Part shown: piece by piece, positions 33,468 through 42,339 of the stretch
Numbering within the stretch: the first letter of the stretch is position 1
How the letters are laid out: the number at the start of each line of letters is the position of its first letter
NCBI RefSeq assembly: GCF_020829445.1
Contig: NZ_JAIVFV010000038.1
Span: 1 to 47,210, forward strand
From: Nostoc sp. CHAB 5836
Lineage (GTDB): Bacteria > Cyanobacteriota > Cyanobacteriia > Cyanobacteriales > Nostocaceae
Direction: 5' to 3'
Length of the DNA: 47,210 nt
Position numbers and translations under genes: made by a program
The notes under the pieces: generated by a model
The model's input: the letters and a program-made list of their open reading frames with translations, nothing else
What the model was told of the DNA's origin: nothing
Database searches by the model: none

Positions 33468-35242
33468 TTTTTCTCCTTCGGCTTTACCTGAGATTCCAAA
33501 ATCACACCGTAGAGTGGGCTACTTTGCATCAATTCCTCGTGAGTGCCTTGTGCCACCAATCGTCCTTTATCCATGAGAAAAATCCGATCAGCATTCTTGA
33601 CGGTGCTGATGCGTTGAGCTACCACAAAAGTTGTACAAGCTTTTTGACGCATTAAGTCATCTAGTTCAGCTTGAATTTGGACAGCAGTTTTGGCATCCAC
33701 AGCTGAGGTACTATCGTCCAAAATCAGAATGCTGTAATCGGTTAGCAAGGTACGAGCGATCGCAATTCGTTGTTTTTGTCCACCAGATAAGCCCACGCCC
33801 CGCTCACCCACAATTGTCTCGTAGCCATCGGGTAGACTGGTAATAAAATCGTGCATTTGGGCAGTTTTTGCCACCTCAATCACCTGCTCTATAGTTGCAT
33901 CGGGTTTTGCGTAGGCAATATTTTCCCTAATTGTGCCTGAGAAAAGGGTGCTTTCCTGAAATACAATGCCAATACGCGATCTGAGGCTTTTGAGCGTGAA
34001 ACTTTTGATATCTCGTCCGTCAATGCGAATCACACCCTTTGTGACATCATAAAAGCGGGGAATCAGGTTCATAATTGTGCTTTTTCCGGAGCCAGTCATC
34101 CCTAAAACGGCGATCAACTCCTTGGGCTTGGTTTCAAAAGACACTTCTTTGAGAGTTTCCGTTGTGGCTCCTGGATAGCGAAAGGAAACATTTTCAAAGG
34201 TGATTCTCCCTCCACAGGTATCAAATGGGACAGCGCCGGGGCGATCGCGAATTTCTACCTCTGCATCTACAACTTCGTAGACTCGTTCGGCGGAAGCAGC
34301 TGATTGAGCGATCGCAGGTGCAGCAAATCCAATTAACAAAATTGGTTGAAGAATCAAGGCTAAATAGGAGTTAAAGGCCACCAATTCGCCAATAGAAAAT
34401 CTACCCCCAATTACCTCCGCTCCCCCGTAGGCAAAAACTGCCAGTGTTACCAAATTACTCAGCAAAAAGATAAACGGGAAGGTATTGTGGATAGCGCTAA
34501 TGGTCTTGATGTTTGCCTTGACTAGGGCATCATTCAGGGTTGTGTAACGCGACTTTTCCCTTGACTCCCGCACAAAGGCTTTTACGACCCGGATTCCTAG
34601 TAAGTTTTCTTGCAATACAGCATTCAGATTACTCAGTTGCTCTTGTACTTGCCGAAAAAGTTTGTTATTTCGGGTAATAAATCGTGCCATCAACCATGTG
34701 GCTATGGGTATTACTGTCAGGGTAATCAGTGCTAATTGCCAGTTCATCACCAGCAAAATCACTGAAACACTCACCAATGTCACAACTCCACCAATGACCT
34801 GAATTAAATTGGTGCCAATAAAGGTACGAATCTGCTCTACATCGCTGGTGACACGGGTTAGTAGTTGGGAAGTCTGCGCCTGGTCATGATAACTGAAACT
34901 GAGATTTTGAATTTTGCTAAAAATTTTGTTCCGTAGATCATAGGCTACACCCTGAGACAACGCTTCTGCTAAATAGCTTTGTCCAAAGTTAAATACACCA
35001 CGAGCGATCGCGGCGAGTACCATCCAGGCGGCGCTGTGTAGCACAATTTGGAGGTTTTGTTTGATGATACCCTGATCAATTCCCCAGCGAAATAGTTGTG
35101 GGGTGAGTGCGTTGGCGATCGTCAACAGTAACAGGCTGACCAATGCTCCCAGCGAAGTCCATCGGTAAGTGTTCAAACTCCCAAGCACGCGCTGGATTGA
35201 CTGTATCGACGAAGTTTCCTGGAGTTCTGGTTGCTCAACCAA
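33464..35242 (-). CDS. ABC exporter subunit, fused TMD-NBD (degenerate Walker B)
   Basis: A 592-residue exporter half: membrane domain to about residue 325, Walker A GMTGSGKST, canonical signature LSGGQ, but Walker B reads ILILDDSTSA, with Asp in place of the catalytic Glu. This is the classical degenerate half of a heterodimeric exporter; the gene directly downstream (4-bp overlap) provides the complementary half. The best start is TTG at 35242, since no ATG or GTG gives a complete first membrane helix; a weak GGGG lies ten bases before it. First gene of a three-gene transcription unit. Confidence 0.9.
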   Translation of the reverse strand: MVEQPELQETSSIQSIQRVLGSLNTYRWTSLGALVSLLLLTIANALTPQLFRWGIDQGIIKQNLQIVLHSAAWMVLAAIARGVFNFGQSYLAEALSQGVAYDLRNKIFSKIQNLSFSYHDQAQTSQLLTRVTSDVEQIRTFIGTNLIQVIGGVVTLVSVSVILLVMNWQLALITLTVIPIATWLMARFITRNNKLFRQVQEQLSNLNAVLQENLLGIRVVKAFVRESREKSRYTTLNDALVKANIKTISAIHNTFPFIFLLSNLVTLAVFAYGGAEVIGGRFSIGELVAFNSYLALILQPILLIGFAAPAIAQSAASAERVYEVVDAEVEIRDRPGAVPFDTCGGRITFENVSFRYPGATTETLKEVSFETKPKELIAVLGMTGSGKSTIMNLIPRFYDVTKGVIRIDGRDIKSFTLKSLRSRIGIVFQESTLFSGTIRENIAYAKPDATIEQVIEVAKTAQMHDFITSLPDGYETIVGERGVGLSGGQKQRIAIARTLLTDYSILILDDSTSAVDAKTAVQIQAELDDLMRQKACTTFVVAQRISTVKNADRIFLMDKGRLVAQGTHEELMQSSPLYGVILESQVKPKEKK

Positions 35243-35558
35243 TGGTATTTACCCCTGTATCTTTGAAAAATTATCATACTTTGATTGTAAAAAAACAATC
35301 GGCCATTTGAGAGTAGCGAATGGCCGATATAGAGCAAGTTCAGTCAAGCATTTCCTCTTCTCTCTGTGTTCTCTGCGCCTCTGTGGTTCGTAAAAAAAAG
35401 AGTTTCAGCCCTTAAGTGAACCGTATTGCGATATAGAGTACCTCTCTTATTTGTGGTGTAAATTCTGACTTTTGGGACAGTGGTATGGGAGAATACCTAT
35501 TTGGCAAGCATTGCGGCTAATCCTTTTCAATATCTAAGAAAACCAAAGAACAAGAACA
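35243..35558. other. Divergent spacer, no gene seen
   Basis: 316 bp between the ABC exporter and the methyltransferase gene, which are divergent, so promoters for both should lie here. It holds a CTCTGCGCCTCTGTGGTTCG segment also found inside element J and a short A-rich run. Nothing else recognisable. Confidence 0.5.
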
Positions 35559-36641
35559 ATGGCTCAAAATTTTCATAGCAATTCTAAACTTCCCTCAGAT
35601 ATCTCAACTACTAGCAGTCGCACAGCAAAGCCCAGTTCTGAGTTCTACTCTCTTTTTTCTCAGGAAGAAGTTTTCGGGATAATTGATGCATTAGAAGTTA
35701 GACGAGAAATACCTCTAAAGTATTCTTATAAAGGTAGAGGTGCAAAAATTTGGAACGACTTTTATCTAAAATATATTATTCCTAGATGGTATCGAACATC
35801 CAATGTAGAAATTGAACTTTTAAAGGATAATTTTCAATACTTTAATGGCAATATTAAAACTGGCGAAAAAGTCAATATCGTAGACGTTGGTGCCGGAAAT
35901 TCATATCCTGTTAAAAATTTTATTCAAAGACTTAATAAATTGGATAAAATTAACAAATATATTGCCTTAGATATTAGTGAAGAACTACTTCATGTCTCCA
36001 AAAATAATTTTACAAAATGGTTTCCTCTCATCGAGTTTATTAGTTCCACAATTGATATAGAGAATCATTGTATACCCGAAATATTATTCCAAAATCAAGC
36101 TAGTCTTGAAATGGACGACACAGCAAAAATATTTTTACACTTAGGAGTTACCATTGGAAATCATCAAAATCGAGATGAGGTACTCAAAAATTTTAGAGAT
36201 AGCATGGGAAAAAATGATTTTCTCATATTCACTAACGAAACTGGTTCTAATTCTAAATGGGATGGAATAGTTAGAGGTGGCTGCAAGTATCATGTAGAGG
36301 AAGTATATGGATGGGTTAAAAAGAAAATTGGAATTAAATCAGAAGATTGTGAACTGGTGAGAAAGTATGATTTAAAAACAGATAGTATAGTTGCTAATCT
36401 GAAACTCCGTCATAATTACACTATAAATTTCAGTCAGATGAGGATCGATAAAAAGATTGAAATGTCTGAAGGTGAAGAGATTACTATTTGGCGACATCAT
36501 AAGTATGAAATCCCTAACCTGTTGCAAGAAATAGAACGTTCTGGATTACAACTTATTCACTACAGTACTGACAAATATAAATCACATATTATGGTGATTT
36601 GTAAGCTCGATTTATCCATTTTTGAGAACATGAGGGGGTAA
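35559..36641 (+). CDS. EgtD-like (Methyltransf_33) SAM-dependent methyltransferase
   Basis: A 360-residue protein with a Rossmann methyltransferase core: motif I NIVDVGAGNSYPVKNF at about 105-120, KYIALDIS (acidic residue for SAM), and LGVTIGNHQNRDEV, the family counterpart of EgtD's GSTIGNF. The C terminus EITIWRHHKYEIPNLLQEI corresponds to the EgtD substrate loop, but where the histidine-binding Glu and Ser are expected it has Trp and His, so the substrate is probably not histidine. The gene is A+T-rich with no HIP1 site and stands alone, suggesting acquisition. No ergothioneine or hercynine partner gene is near. Confidence 0.75.
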   Translation: MAQNFHSNSKLPSDISTTSSRTAKPSSEFYSLFSQEEVFGIIDALEVRREIPLKYSYKGRGAKIWNDFYLKYIIPRWYRTSNVEIELLKDNFQYFNGNIKTGEKVNIVDVGAGNSYPVKNFIQRLNKLDKINKYIALDISEELLHVSKNNFTKWFPLIEFISSTIDIENHCIPEILFQNQASLEMDDTAKIFLHLGVTIGNHQNRDEVLKNFRDSMGKNDFLIFTNETGSNSKWDGIVRGGCKYHVEEVYGWVKKKIGIKSEDCELVRKYDLKTDSIVANLKLRHNYTINFSQMRIDKKIEMSEGEEITIWRHHKYEIPNLLQEIERSGLQLIHYSTDKYKSHIMVICKLDLSIFENMRG

Positions 36642-36728
36642 AAGGTTGTTTAAGTCTCACTAGAAGAACAACAACGCGATCGCACAGTTTTTGATGATGC
36701 GGGGTAACAAAATAGCGATGGCATTAAC

Positions 36729-36918
36729 TAAGTCAGCGCAATTAAAGCTAACTGGTGGGGGCTGTCATTTGTCATTTGTCATTGGTCATTGGTCATTGGT
36801 CATTGGTCATTGGTCATTGGTCATTGGTCATTGGTCATTTGTCATTTGTCATTGGTAAGAGTTTTAAGCCTGTTTACGTTTTGTAACATAGTTGGATTTA
36901 TTTCCGCCGACTTACTTA
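36729..36918 (-). mobile_element. Element C5, expanded by a heptad tract
   Basis: 190 bp; TAAGTCAGCGCAATTAAAGC at one end and GCCGACTTACTTA at the other. The normal short internal TGACCAA segment is replaced by about 13 heptads (36764-36856, TCATTTG/TCATTGG), accounting for the extra length relative to C2. Confidence 0.85.
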
Positions 36919-37043
36919 GTACAACATTTCATTAATTCGTAGCGAATTCTCTTTGCGTTCCTTTGCGCCCCTACCCTGCGGGAAGGCGAACGCGAGTGCG
37001 TCTGGTAGAGTTGCGCCTATGCGTTTAAATTTCAACCCTCAAT
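36918..37043. repeat. Element H2, joined to C5
   Basis: Begins at the last base of C5 with AGTACAACATTTCATTAATT and ends TTTCAACCCTCAAT. Contains a CCCTGCGGG palindrome and the CGCGAGTGCGTC segment. From 37044 to 37402 I see only A+T-rich DNA with three HIP1-like sites and no gene. Confidence 0.8.
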
Positions 37044-37402
37044 TCACCACGAATTAATGCTGCATCTGTACTTAGTGCAAAGAGCGATCATTGAAAGTAG
37101 CGATCGCACCTTTAATTTTTGGGAAATGCGACTAGATAAGATTTTGGCGCAGCAGAAGTTCTCAAAATAATCTTGAACTGATTGAACCTGTAGTTGGAAT
37201 TTGCGATCGCACTCAACTCCACCAATCAAAAACAACTAAATTAGGATTTCAAAAAGTTAAGTGGGAAAACCGCACTTATGTGATAGGTTTTCTCTACCAT
37301 ATATCTAATTTTAGCTTGGATACAATCAAAATGTAGCTGAAGTAATGCTGTTTTCTGAAAATTTACACAGCATTGGACAGCATTAGTAGGAGAGCAGAAA
37401 AT

Positions 37403-38254
37403 ATGACAAATCAATTAAAAACGGCTGCTTTGCTAGCTGCGCTAAGTGGTCTTTTAATCGGAATTAGTTACTGGGTAATTGGCGGTTATAGTGGCTTAAT
37501 TATCGGAGTTGGTTTAGCAGCAGTAACAAACCTATTTTCATGGTATCAATCAGATAAAATTGCCTTGGCAGTATACCAGGCACAGCCTGTAACTGAAGGA
37601 GAAGCACCAGGACTTTATCGGATGGTGCAGAGATTGAGCGATCGCGCTAACATTCCCATGCCGAAAGTTTATATCGTTCCGAGTCAAGGTGCTAATGCCT
37701 TCGCCACAGGGCGCGATCCAGAACACGCTGCTGTGGCTGTCACCCAAGGTATTTTAAATATATTACCAGAAGATGAACTCGAGGGCGTTATCGCCCACGA
37801 GCTGACCCACATTATTAATCGTGACACCCTCACACAAGCCGTTGCTGCTACTGTCGCTGGTGCTATCTCATTCCTAGCGCAAATGGTTAGTTACAGTCTA
37901 TGGTTTGGCGGTGGTTCACGAGATGACAACAGAGGTGGAAATCCTTTGGGTGTTTTATTAACAGTCATGCTTGCGCCGGTGGCTGCCACTATTATTCAGC
38001 TAGCAATTTCGCGGACACGAGAATTTTCTGCTGATGCCGGTTCGGCTAAATTAACTGGTAATCCCCGCGCTTTAGCCAGAGCGTTACAACGGTTAGAAGC
38101 CTCAGCAAAAGAGATGCCTTTAAATGCCAATCCAGCTTATGAGCCGTTATTAATTATCAATTCCATCTCTGGACAATTTTTGGGTAACTTATTCTCCAGT
38201 CACCCTGCAACAGAACTACGAGTTGCAGCATTGCTAAAATTAGACCAGCTTTAG
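37403..38254 (+). CDS. htpX: Membrane metalloprotease HtpX (M48 family)
   Basis: Zinc protease in the inner membrane that degrades misfolded membrane proteins. The 283-residue product has two N-terminal membrane helices (about 8-25 and 28-48), the zinc motif HELTH at 132-136 in VIAHELTHIINRD, a hydrophobic hairpin (GVLLTVMLAPVAATIIQLAI) and the third-ligand motif TREFSADAGS near residue 207. The ATG at 37403 has a TAGGAGAG ribosome-binding site at 37386-37393; an in-frame start at 37373 would precede that site. Standalone gene. Confidence 0.93.
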   Translation: MTNQLKTAALLAALSGLLIGISYWVIGGYSGLIIGVGLAAVTNLFSWYQSDKIALAVYQAQPVTEGEAPGLYRMVQRLSDRANIPMPKVYIVPSQGANAFATGRDPEHAAVAVTQGILNILPEDELEGVIAHELTHIINRDTLTQAVAATVAGAISFLAQMVSYSLWFGGGSRDDNRGGNPLGVLLTVMLAPVAATIIQLAISRTREFSADAGSAKLTGNPRALARALQRLEASAKEMPLNANPAYEPLLIINSISGQFLGNLFSSHPATELRVAALLKLDQL

Positions 38255-38471
38255 TAATTGTAGAAATAAGTTCTTAAACCGAAATGGCTGGTGAAACTGA
38301 TCAGGTGAAACGCGAAACCAAAGCATTGATTGAGGCGCTAAAAAGACGCCTTTAAGCTGAGGCTAATTTATCAAAATTCTCTCAATATCTTGTGGGGTGG
38401 GCCAAAAAGCCCGCCCTGATTATGCAACTTTAATCTCAATCTTGCTCAGTTGGCTAGAACCCAGAGGAAGA

Positions 38472-38681
38472 TTAAATGTAGATCAAACGCTGTCTAGGGT
38501 GAGGAACTTGACGCCCTAAATCTTTAGCTGTTTCTATCCATTCTTCCATGACTAATTCTACATTATGCAAGGCTTCTTGATAAGTATCACCGTCAGCAGC
38601 ACAGCCTGATAATTCTGGTACTTCCGCAATAAAAGCTTGATCTAATTCACTCCAGTAAAGAATAATTTCATAGCGAAACAT
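38472..38681 (-). CDS. hicB: HicB family antitoxin
   Basis: A 69-residue antitoxin: MFRYEIILYWSELDQAFIAEVPELSGCAADG and TYQEALHNVELVMEEWIETAKDLGR are the standard HicB pattern, ending with PHPRQRLIY. It overlaps the 3' end of the HicA gene on the same strand (order hicA then hicB), as in most hicAB operons. A second ATG one codon upstream (38684) is equally possible. It should bind and block HicA and repress the operon. It is unlike the solitary HicB at 2974-3156, so the two are independent systems. Confidence 0.88.
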   Translation of the reverse strand: MFRYEIILYWSELDQAFIAEVPELSGCAADGDTYQEALHNVELVMEEWIETAKDLGRQVPHPRQRLIYI

Positions 38682-38934
38682 CATTTTTAGTTCCTAGCTT
38701 ATACTTGAGAATCACTGCCCGAATTTGTTTAATTTGATAGCTTTTGGCTTTTCCTCTTTTATGTTGCAGGTTCAAGATTTCCTCAACATCGGCTTTGATA
38801 AAAATACGATGATCGCCACGAATCCGTTCATCAAAGCCTAGTCGATATAAAAGTTGCCATAATTGGGCAAAAGGGATGTCTGTATCAGAAGTCCCAGAGA
38901 GGATTTTTTCCAAAAGTTTGTCTTGCTGACTCAC
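38668..38934 (-). CDS. hicA: HicA family mRNA interferase toxin
   Basis: An 88-residue toxin with a double-stranded-RNA-binding-like fold. The pattern LEKILSGTSDTDIPFAQLWQLLYRLGF followed by RIRGDHRIFIK places the catalytic His in GDHRIF (the family usually has GSHHIF), and the end IKQIRAVILKYKL is typical of this subgroup. The start is GTG at 38934. It precedes and overlaps hicB by about 14-17 bp, so translation is coupled. HicA cleaves mRNA independently of ribosomes in studied homologues. Confidence 0.87.
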   Translation of the reverse strand: MSQQDKLLEKILSGTSDTDIPFAQLWQLLYRLGFDERIRGDHRIFIKADVEEILNLQHKRGKAKSYQIKQIRAVILKYKLGTKNDVSL

Positions 38935-39084
38935 GTTTTTCTGACTGTCTTGATGTTTCTATCGTCTCATATTTCTTTACAATCAGGGAATAAAAGGGAC
39001 TTTCAGTTAAAAAAATATCCCATCCCTGCGGGACGCTTTGCGAACGTAGGGGCGCATCATTCTGTAGAAAAGCGATCGCCAATT

Positions 39085-39216
39085 TAAGTAAGTTGCGCGA
39101 AAAAAATTAAAGTATATTACGAAACGTAAATAGGCTTAAAATCTTTACTAATGACCAATTGACTTAGGACAAATGACAGGTTTATCCAGTTAGCTTTAAT
39201 CGTGCCGACCTACTTA
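39085..39216 (+). mobile_element. Element C6 (MITE-like)
   Basis: 132 bp from TAAGTAAGTTGCGCG to GTGCCGACCTACTTA, unexpanded. It lies in the 38935-39330 spacer upstream of the pentapeptide gene; nothing else is seen there except a HIP1 site. Confidence 0.85.
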
Positions 39217-39330
39217 CAAGTGATATACACAACTACAGAGGACAAATCGTTGACATTGCTCATATCATAGGCTGAGGTATAAATCCGTCTCAGTTAATGT
39301 TCAGTATTGAGTAAGAAATATTACGCGAAT

Positions 39331-40101
39331 ATGAAAAACCAAATTGTAGGTGCAGCTGCATTTTTAACCACGATTAGTCTGACAACAACCGTACAAGCAG
39401 CAAATTCTGAAGATATTAGACAGTTATTGGCAACCAAACAATGTCAAAACTGCGATTTGAGCAGTGCAGGTTTAGTGATGGCTGACTTATCTGGAGCCAA
39501 TTTGAGCGGTGCTAATCTCACAGGTGCTAACCTCAGCCGTGCAAACTTGAGCGGTGCAGATTTACGGGGTGCAAACTTGAGTGGGGCTAGTTTATTTGGT
39601 GTTAACCTCAGCAAAGCTAAATTTGGTGGGGCAAATTTGACCGGTGCTGATTTGAGAAATACTTACTTAGCAAATGCAGAATTGACTGGTGCTTACTTGA
39701 ATAGTGTTAACTTCCAGGGTGCAGTTGGGATACCATCACAAATTGCTTCACCAGAAGAATTTTATGCTTGGGGTGTAGCAGAAGCGCAAAAAGGCAACCA
39801 ACAGCAAGCAATCAATTATTTTAATCAAGCGATCGCTATTAAGCCAGAATATGCGGGTGCTTATTTAGCTCGTGGTGTCGCCCGTTACCAAATATTAGAT
39901 AGACAAGGTGCATTCCAAGATGCCCAAGTTGCTGAAAAATTGTTTACATCCCAAAACAACAGCCCTGGAACCCTAACAGCCCAAGCTTTTATTAAAGAGC
40001 TGCAAACACCTGTAAATGAGAAGGTAAGCGCTGGTAGCCCCAGTTTCGTTGACTTTTTGGGAAGTCTTGGCTCAGTCTTGCTCCAGTTCTTACCCTTTTG
40101 A
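39331..40101 (+). CDS. Exported pentapeptide-repeat/TPR protein
   Basis: A 256-residue protein with a signal peptide (GAAAFLTTISLTTTVQA, cleavage near residue 25). Next comes a CQNCDL motif, then about 16 A(D/N)LxG pentapeptides at residues 40-125 (ANLSGANLTGANLSRANLSG) that should form a right-handed quadrilateral beta-helix. One to two TPR units follow (AQKGNQQQAINYFNQAIAIKP at about 150-190), and a hydrophobic C terminus (FLGSLGSVLLQFLPF). This CxxC-pentapeptide-TPR layout is common in cyanobacterial periplasm or lumen; function unknown. The ATG at 39331 is chosen for the signal peptide. Confidence 0.82.
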   Translation: MKNQIVGAAAFLTTISLTTTVQAANSEDIRQLLATKQCQNCDLSSAGLVMADLSGANLSGANLTGANLSRANLSGADLRGANLSGASLFGVNLSKAKFGGANLTGADLRNTYLANAELTGAYLNSVNFQGAVGIPSQIASPEEFYAWGVAEAQKGNQQQAINYFNQAIAIKPEYAGAYLARGVARYQILDRQGAFQDAQVAEKLFTSQNNSPGTLTAQAFIKELQTPVNEKVSAGSPSFVDFLGSLGSVLLQFLPF

Positions 40102-40774
40102 GGGAGATAATAACAGATTTAGGACTCACCCACTGTACAAATTCATCGTGATCTGAATTAACGAAAATAGGTTATTTCAGGTTTTTCTTAATTATCCTTT
40201 GATCCTAAAGATCTGGTTTTTACCTGATTCATATTTTGGATTTATTGTCAATGCGTAAATCCTAAGTACAACATTTCATTAATTCGTAGCGAATTCTCTT
40301 TGCGTTCCTTTGCGCTTCCCTTTGCGCCCCTACCCTGCGGGAAGGCGAGGCGCCTATGCGTTTAAATTTCAACCCTCAATTGGCCACGATTTTACGCAAA
40401 GCTGTACTAAGATTGATTCTTCTAATTACGCGGACGCCATTTAACTCGTCAAACTCAGGTTAACTAATAATTACGAATTGTTAATAGGGGTTTTGGCAGA
40501 TTCGGGTAATTTACGTTCTGGTCACTTTTTCCTGAATGAATGTCCTGTTTTACTTCTCAACTAGCTGTAGATGTGATTAGAAACGCAAGGATTATTGGGG
40601 AGAATTCTTTGAGCATCGAAAACGACGGCCGCGGCAGTGGCAGGAAGTATTATGGCTTTTGTATTAGTTATAGATAGCGTAGATGCAGCCCAACCCAGTC
40701 ATCGCTATCGCCTGACGAAGTTCCCATATTAAAACTGGTGTTATGTTGAATGGGGCAAGAGTGATTAAAAAAAC
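40102..40774. other. Gene-free spacer with element H3
   Basis: 673 bp between the pentapeptide and LivF-like genes, which converge. It contains H3 (40265-40380: AGTACAACATTTC to TTTCAACCCTCAAT). The stretch 40500-40720 may be decayed coding DNA (fragments such as GTCATCGCTATCGCCTGACG), but no frame is maintained. Confidence 0.6.
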
Positions 40775-41503
40775 TTAATGTCTCTTACCTGCTCCCAGAT
40801 ATAGTTCACCCACTTTCGGGTCATTCAACAATTCTTCACCTGGGCCTGAGATCGCATCGCGTCCAGACTCCAGTACATATCCGCGATTAGCCATCTCTAA
40901 AGCCTTACGGGCATTTTGTTCTACTAATACGATCGCAGTACCCGCCTGATTAATTTGTTTAATCTGCTCAAACACTTGTGTCACCAAGATGGGAGATAAA
41001 GCAGCAGATGGTTCATCCAAAATCAGCAAACTAGGTTCCAACATCAAAGCTTTGCCCATCGCTAGCATCTGGCGTTCTCCTCCAGAGAGAGTACCAGCAC
41101 GTTGACGACGGCGATCGCTTAGTCTGGGGAACATAGTAAATATTTTATCTTTAATTGGTTTCAGGGGAACGTTAAGCACAAAAGCACCCATCTCCAAGTT
41201 CTCTTCAACACTCAGAGAGGGGAAGACATTGGTGATTTGCGGTACGTAGCACATTCCTCGTTGGACGATTTGATTGGACTTTAGCCCCACGATACTTTCA
41301 CCTTTGAAGGTAATTGTGCCTGTGTGGGGAATCAAAAGCCCAAAAATTGCTTTTGCCAAAGTAGATTTACCCGCACCGTTGGGGCCAATCACTGTTACCA
41401 ATTCCCCTGGTGCAACCTGGAAATTCACACCTTGCAGGATATCTACATCTTTGATGTATCCAGCATGGACATTTTGAACATCTAGTAAATAGTCATTTGT
41501 CAT
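40775..41503 (-). CDS. ABC transporter ATP-binding protein, LivF/NatE-like
   Basis: ATPase of the branched-chain or neutral amino-acid uptake class. The 242-residue product has Walker A GPNGAGKST at 40-48, signature LSGGERQ, Walker B LLILDEPSAALS and H-loop VLVEQNARKAL. It closely resembles the NatE-type subunit of the cyanobacterial N-I neutral amino-acid transporter, which is often encoded apart from its partners, as here. Distinct from UrtE at 5670-6368. Its start codon and first codons (ATG ACA AAT GAC) are part of a heptad tract (41492-41571). Confidence 0.88.
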   Translation of the reverse strand: MTNDYLLDVQNVHAGYIKDVDILQGVNFQVAPGELVTVIGPNGAGKSTLAKAIFGLLIPHTGTITFKGESIVGLKSNQIVQRGMCYVPQITNVFPSLSVEENLEMGAFVLNVPLKPIKDKIFTMFPRLSDRRRQRAGTLSGGERQMLAMGKALMLEPSLLILDEPSAALSPILVTQVFEQIKQINQAGTAIVLVEQNARKALEMANRGYVLESGRDAISGPGEELLNDPKVGELYLGAGKRH

Positions 41504-41571
41504 TGGTCATTGGTCATTGGTCATTTGTCATTGGTCATTTGTCATTTGTCATTGGTCATTTGTCATTGGTC
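41492..41571. repeat. Heptad tract at the start of the LivF-like gene
   Basis: About 11 tandem TCATTGG/TCATTTG units that include the start codon of the gene ending at 41503 and extend upstream into its leader. Confidence 0.88.
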
Positions 41572-41622
41572 AACAGTCAAGTCAAACATAAGTATTAGCT
41601 ATTGACTGTTGACTATGGACTA

Positions 41623-41847
41623 TTACGGAGTTTTTTGCAACTCCGGTCGTTCTTCTGGAAGAATCGCCCCTTCTACTGGGCAAACTTGGAGACATATACC
41701 ACAGTCGATGCAAGTGGCAAAGTCAATCCAGTACCAATCGGTTCCCTTGGCATTTTTGCCTGGGCCCTCATGAATGCAAGCTACTGGACAAGCACCTACG
41801 CAGTCAGCAACGCCTTCACAGACTTCTGTAACAATTGTATGCGGCAT
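41623..41847 (-). CDS. Bacterial-type ferredoxin with two iron-sulfur cluster motifs
   Basis: A 74-residue electron carrier. Cysteines 10, 16, 20 and 24 (VCEGVADCVGACPVACI) and 46, 49, 52 and 56 (CIDCGICLQVCP) can hold two cubane clusters, one possibly [3Fe-4S] given the wider first spacing. The insert GPGKNAKGTDWYWIDFAT between the motifs is typical of the small ferredoxins conserved in cyanobacteria. Its leader lies opposite a repeat-rich spacer. The partner enzyme is not in the window. Confidence 0.88.
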   Translation of the reverse strand: MPHTIVTEVCEGVADCVGACPVACIHEGPGKNAKGTDWYWIDFATCIDCGICLQVCPVEGAILPEERPELQKTP

Positions 41848-42031
41848 ATTTTCGATTCCCTCTTTTCTGTATCGGCTATTTCTAGCCTAGCAGGGGAGTG
41901 GGGCATAGGGCACTTGTACTGAGCCTGTCTTGAGGGTAGCCGAAGTATGGGGCCAAAACGTCTAGCGATGGCTGTAGATGCGACAACTTTAAGCGATCGC
42001 TTTACCGTAATATATCAATAGGGAATAAAAA

Positions 42032-42162
42032 TAAGTAAGTTGGCGCGAAAAAACATAAATATGTTACAAAACGTAAATAGGCTTAAAACCCTTGTGAATG
42101 ACGAAGGACAAATGACAAATGACAGCCTTAGCCAGTTAGCTTTAATTGCGCCGACCTACTTA
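42032..42162 (+). mobile_element. Element C7 (MITE-like)
   Basis: 131 bp from TAAGTAAGTTGGCGC to GCCGACCTACTTA with a TGACGAAGGACAAATGACAA run in the middle, related to C1. It lies in the 41848-42339 spacer, which has no gene. Confidence 0.85.
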
Positions 42163-42275
42163 CATTAAGCTATAGATAACATAAAAATATCTCTGTCCAT
42201 GCTTGAATAACTGGTCAACCCTTAAAATTGCTTTTTTATGACTTTTTCAGCAAGCCCTAATTAGAGAAGCATACG

Positions 42276-42330
42276 GCGATGCCTTCACAATAGGCATCGC
42301 GGATTTTAGATTTAATCTAATCTAAAATCC
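42276..42330 (-). terminator. Twin hairpins downstream of pnp
   Basis: Two adjacent palindromes: GCGATGCC...GGCATCGC (42276-42300) and GGATTTTAGATT...AATCTAAAATCC (42301-42330, perfect 12-bp stem, 6-base loop). They begin nine bases after the pnp stop. No T-run follows, so this may be an mRNA-stabilising structure rather than an intrinsic terminator. Confidence 0.5.
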
Positions 42331-42339
42331 CAAATCGAG

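Noticed and set aside
37044..37235. 63-codon minus-strand frame upstream of htpX
   Set aside because: No start signal or family match; it lies in A+T-rich DNA with HIP1 sites next to element H2.
38284..38355. 23-residue frame (MAGETDQVKRETKAL...) after htpX
   Set aside because: It could be the start of a broken gene because the sequence after the stop still reads sensibly (AEANLSKFSQYL), but it is too short and lacks a recognisable family.
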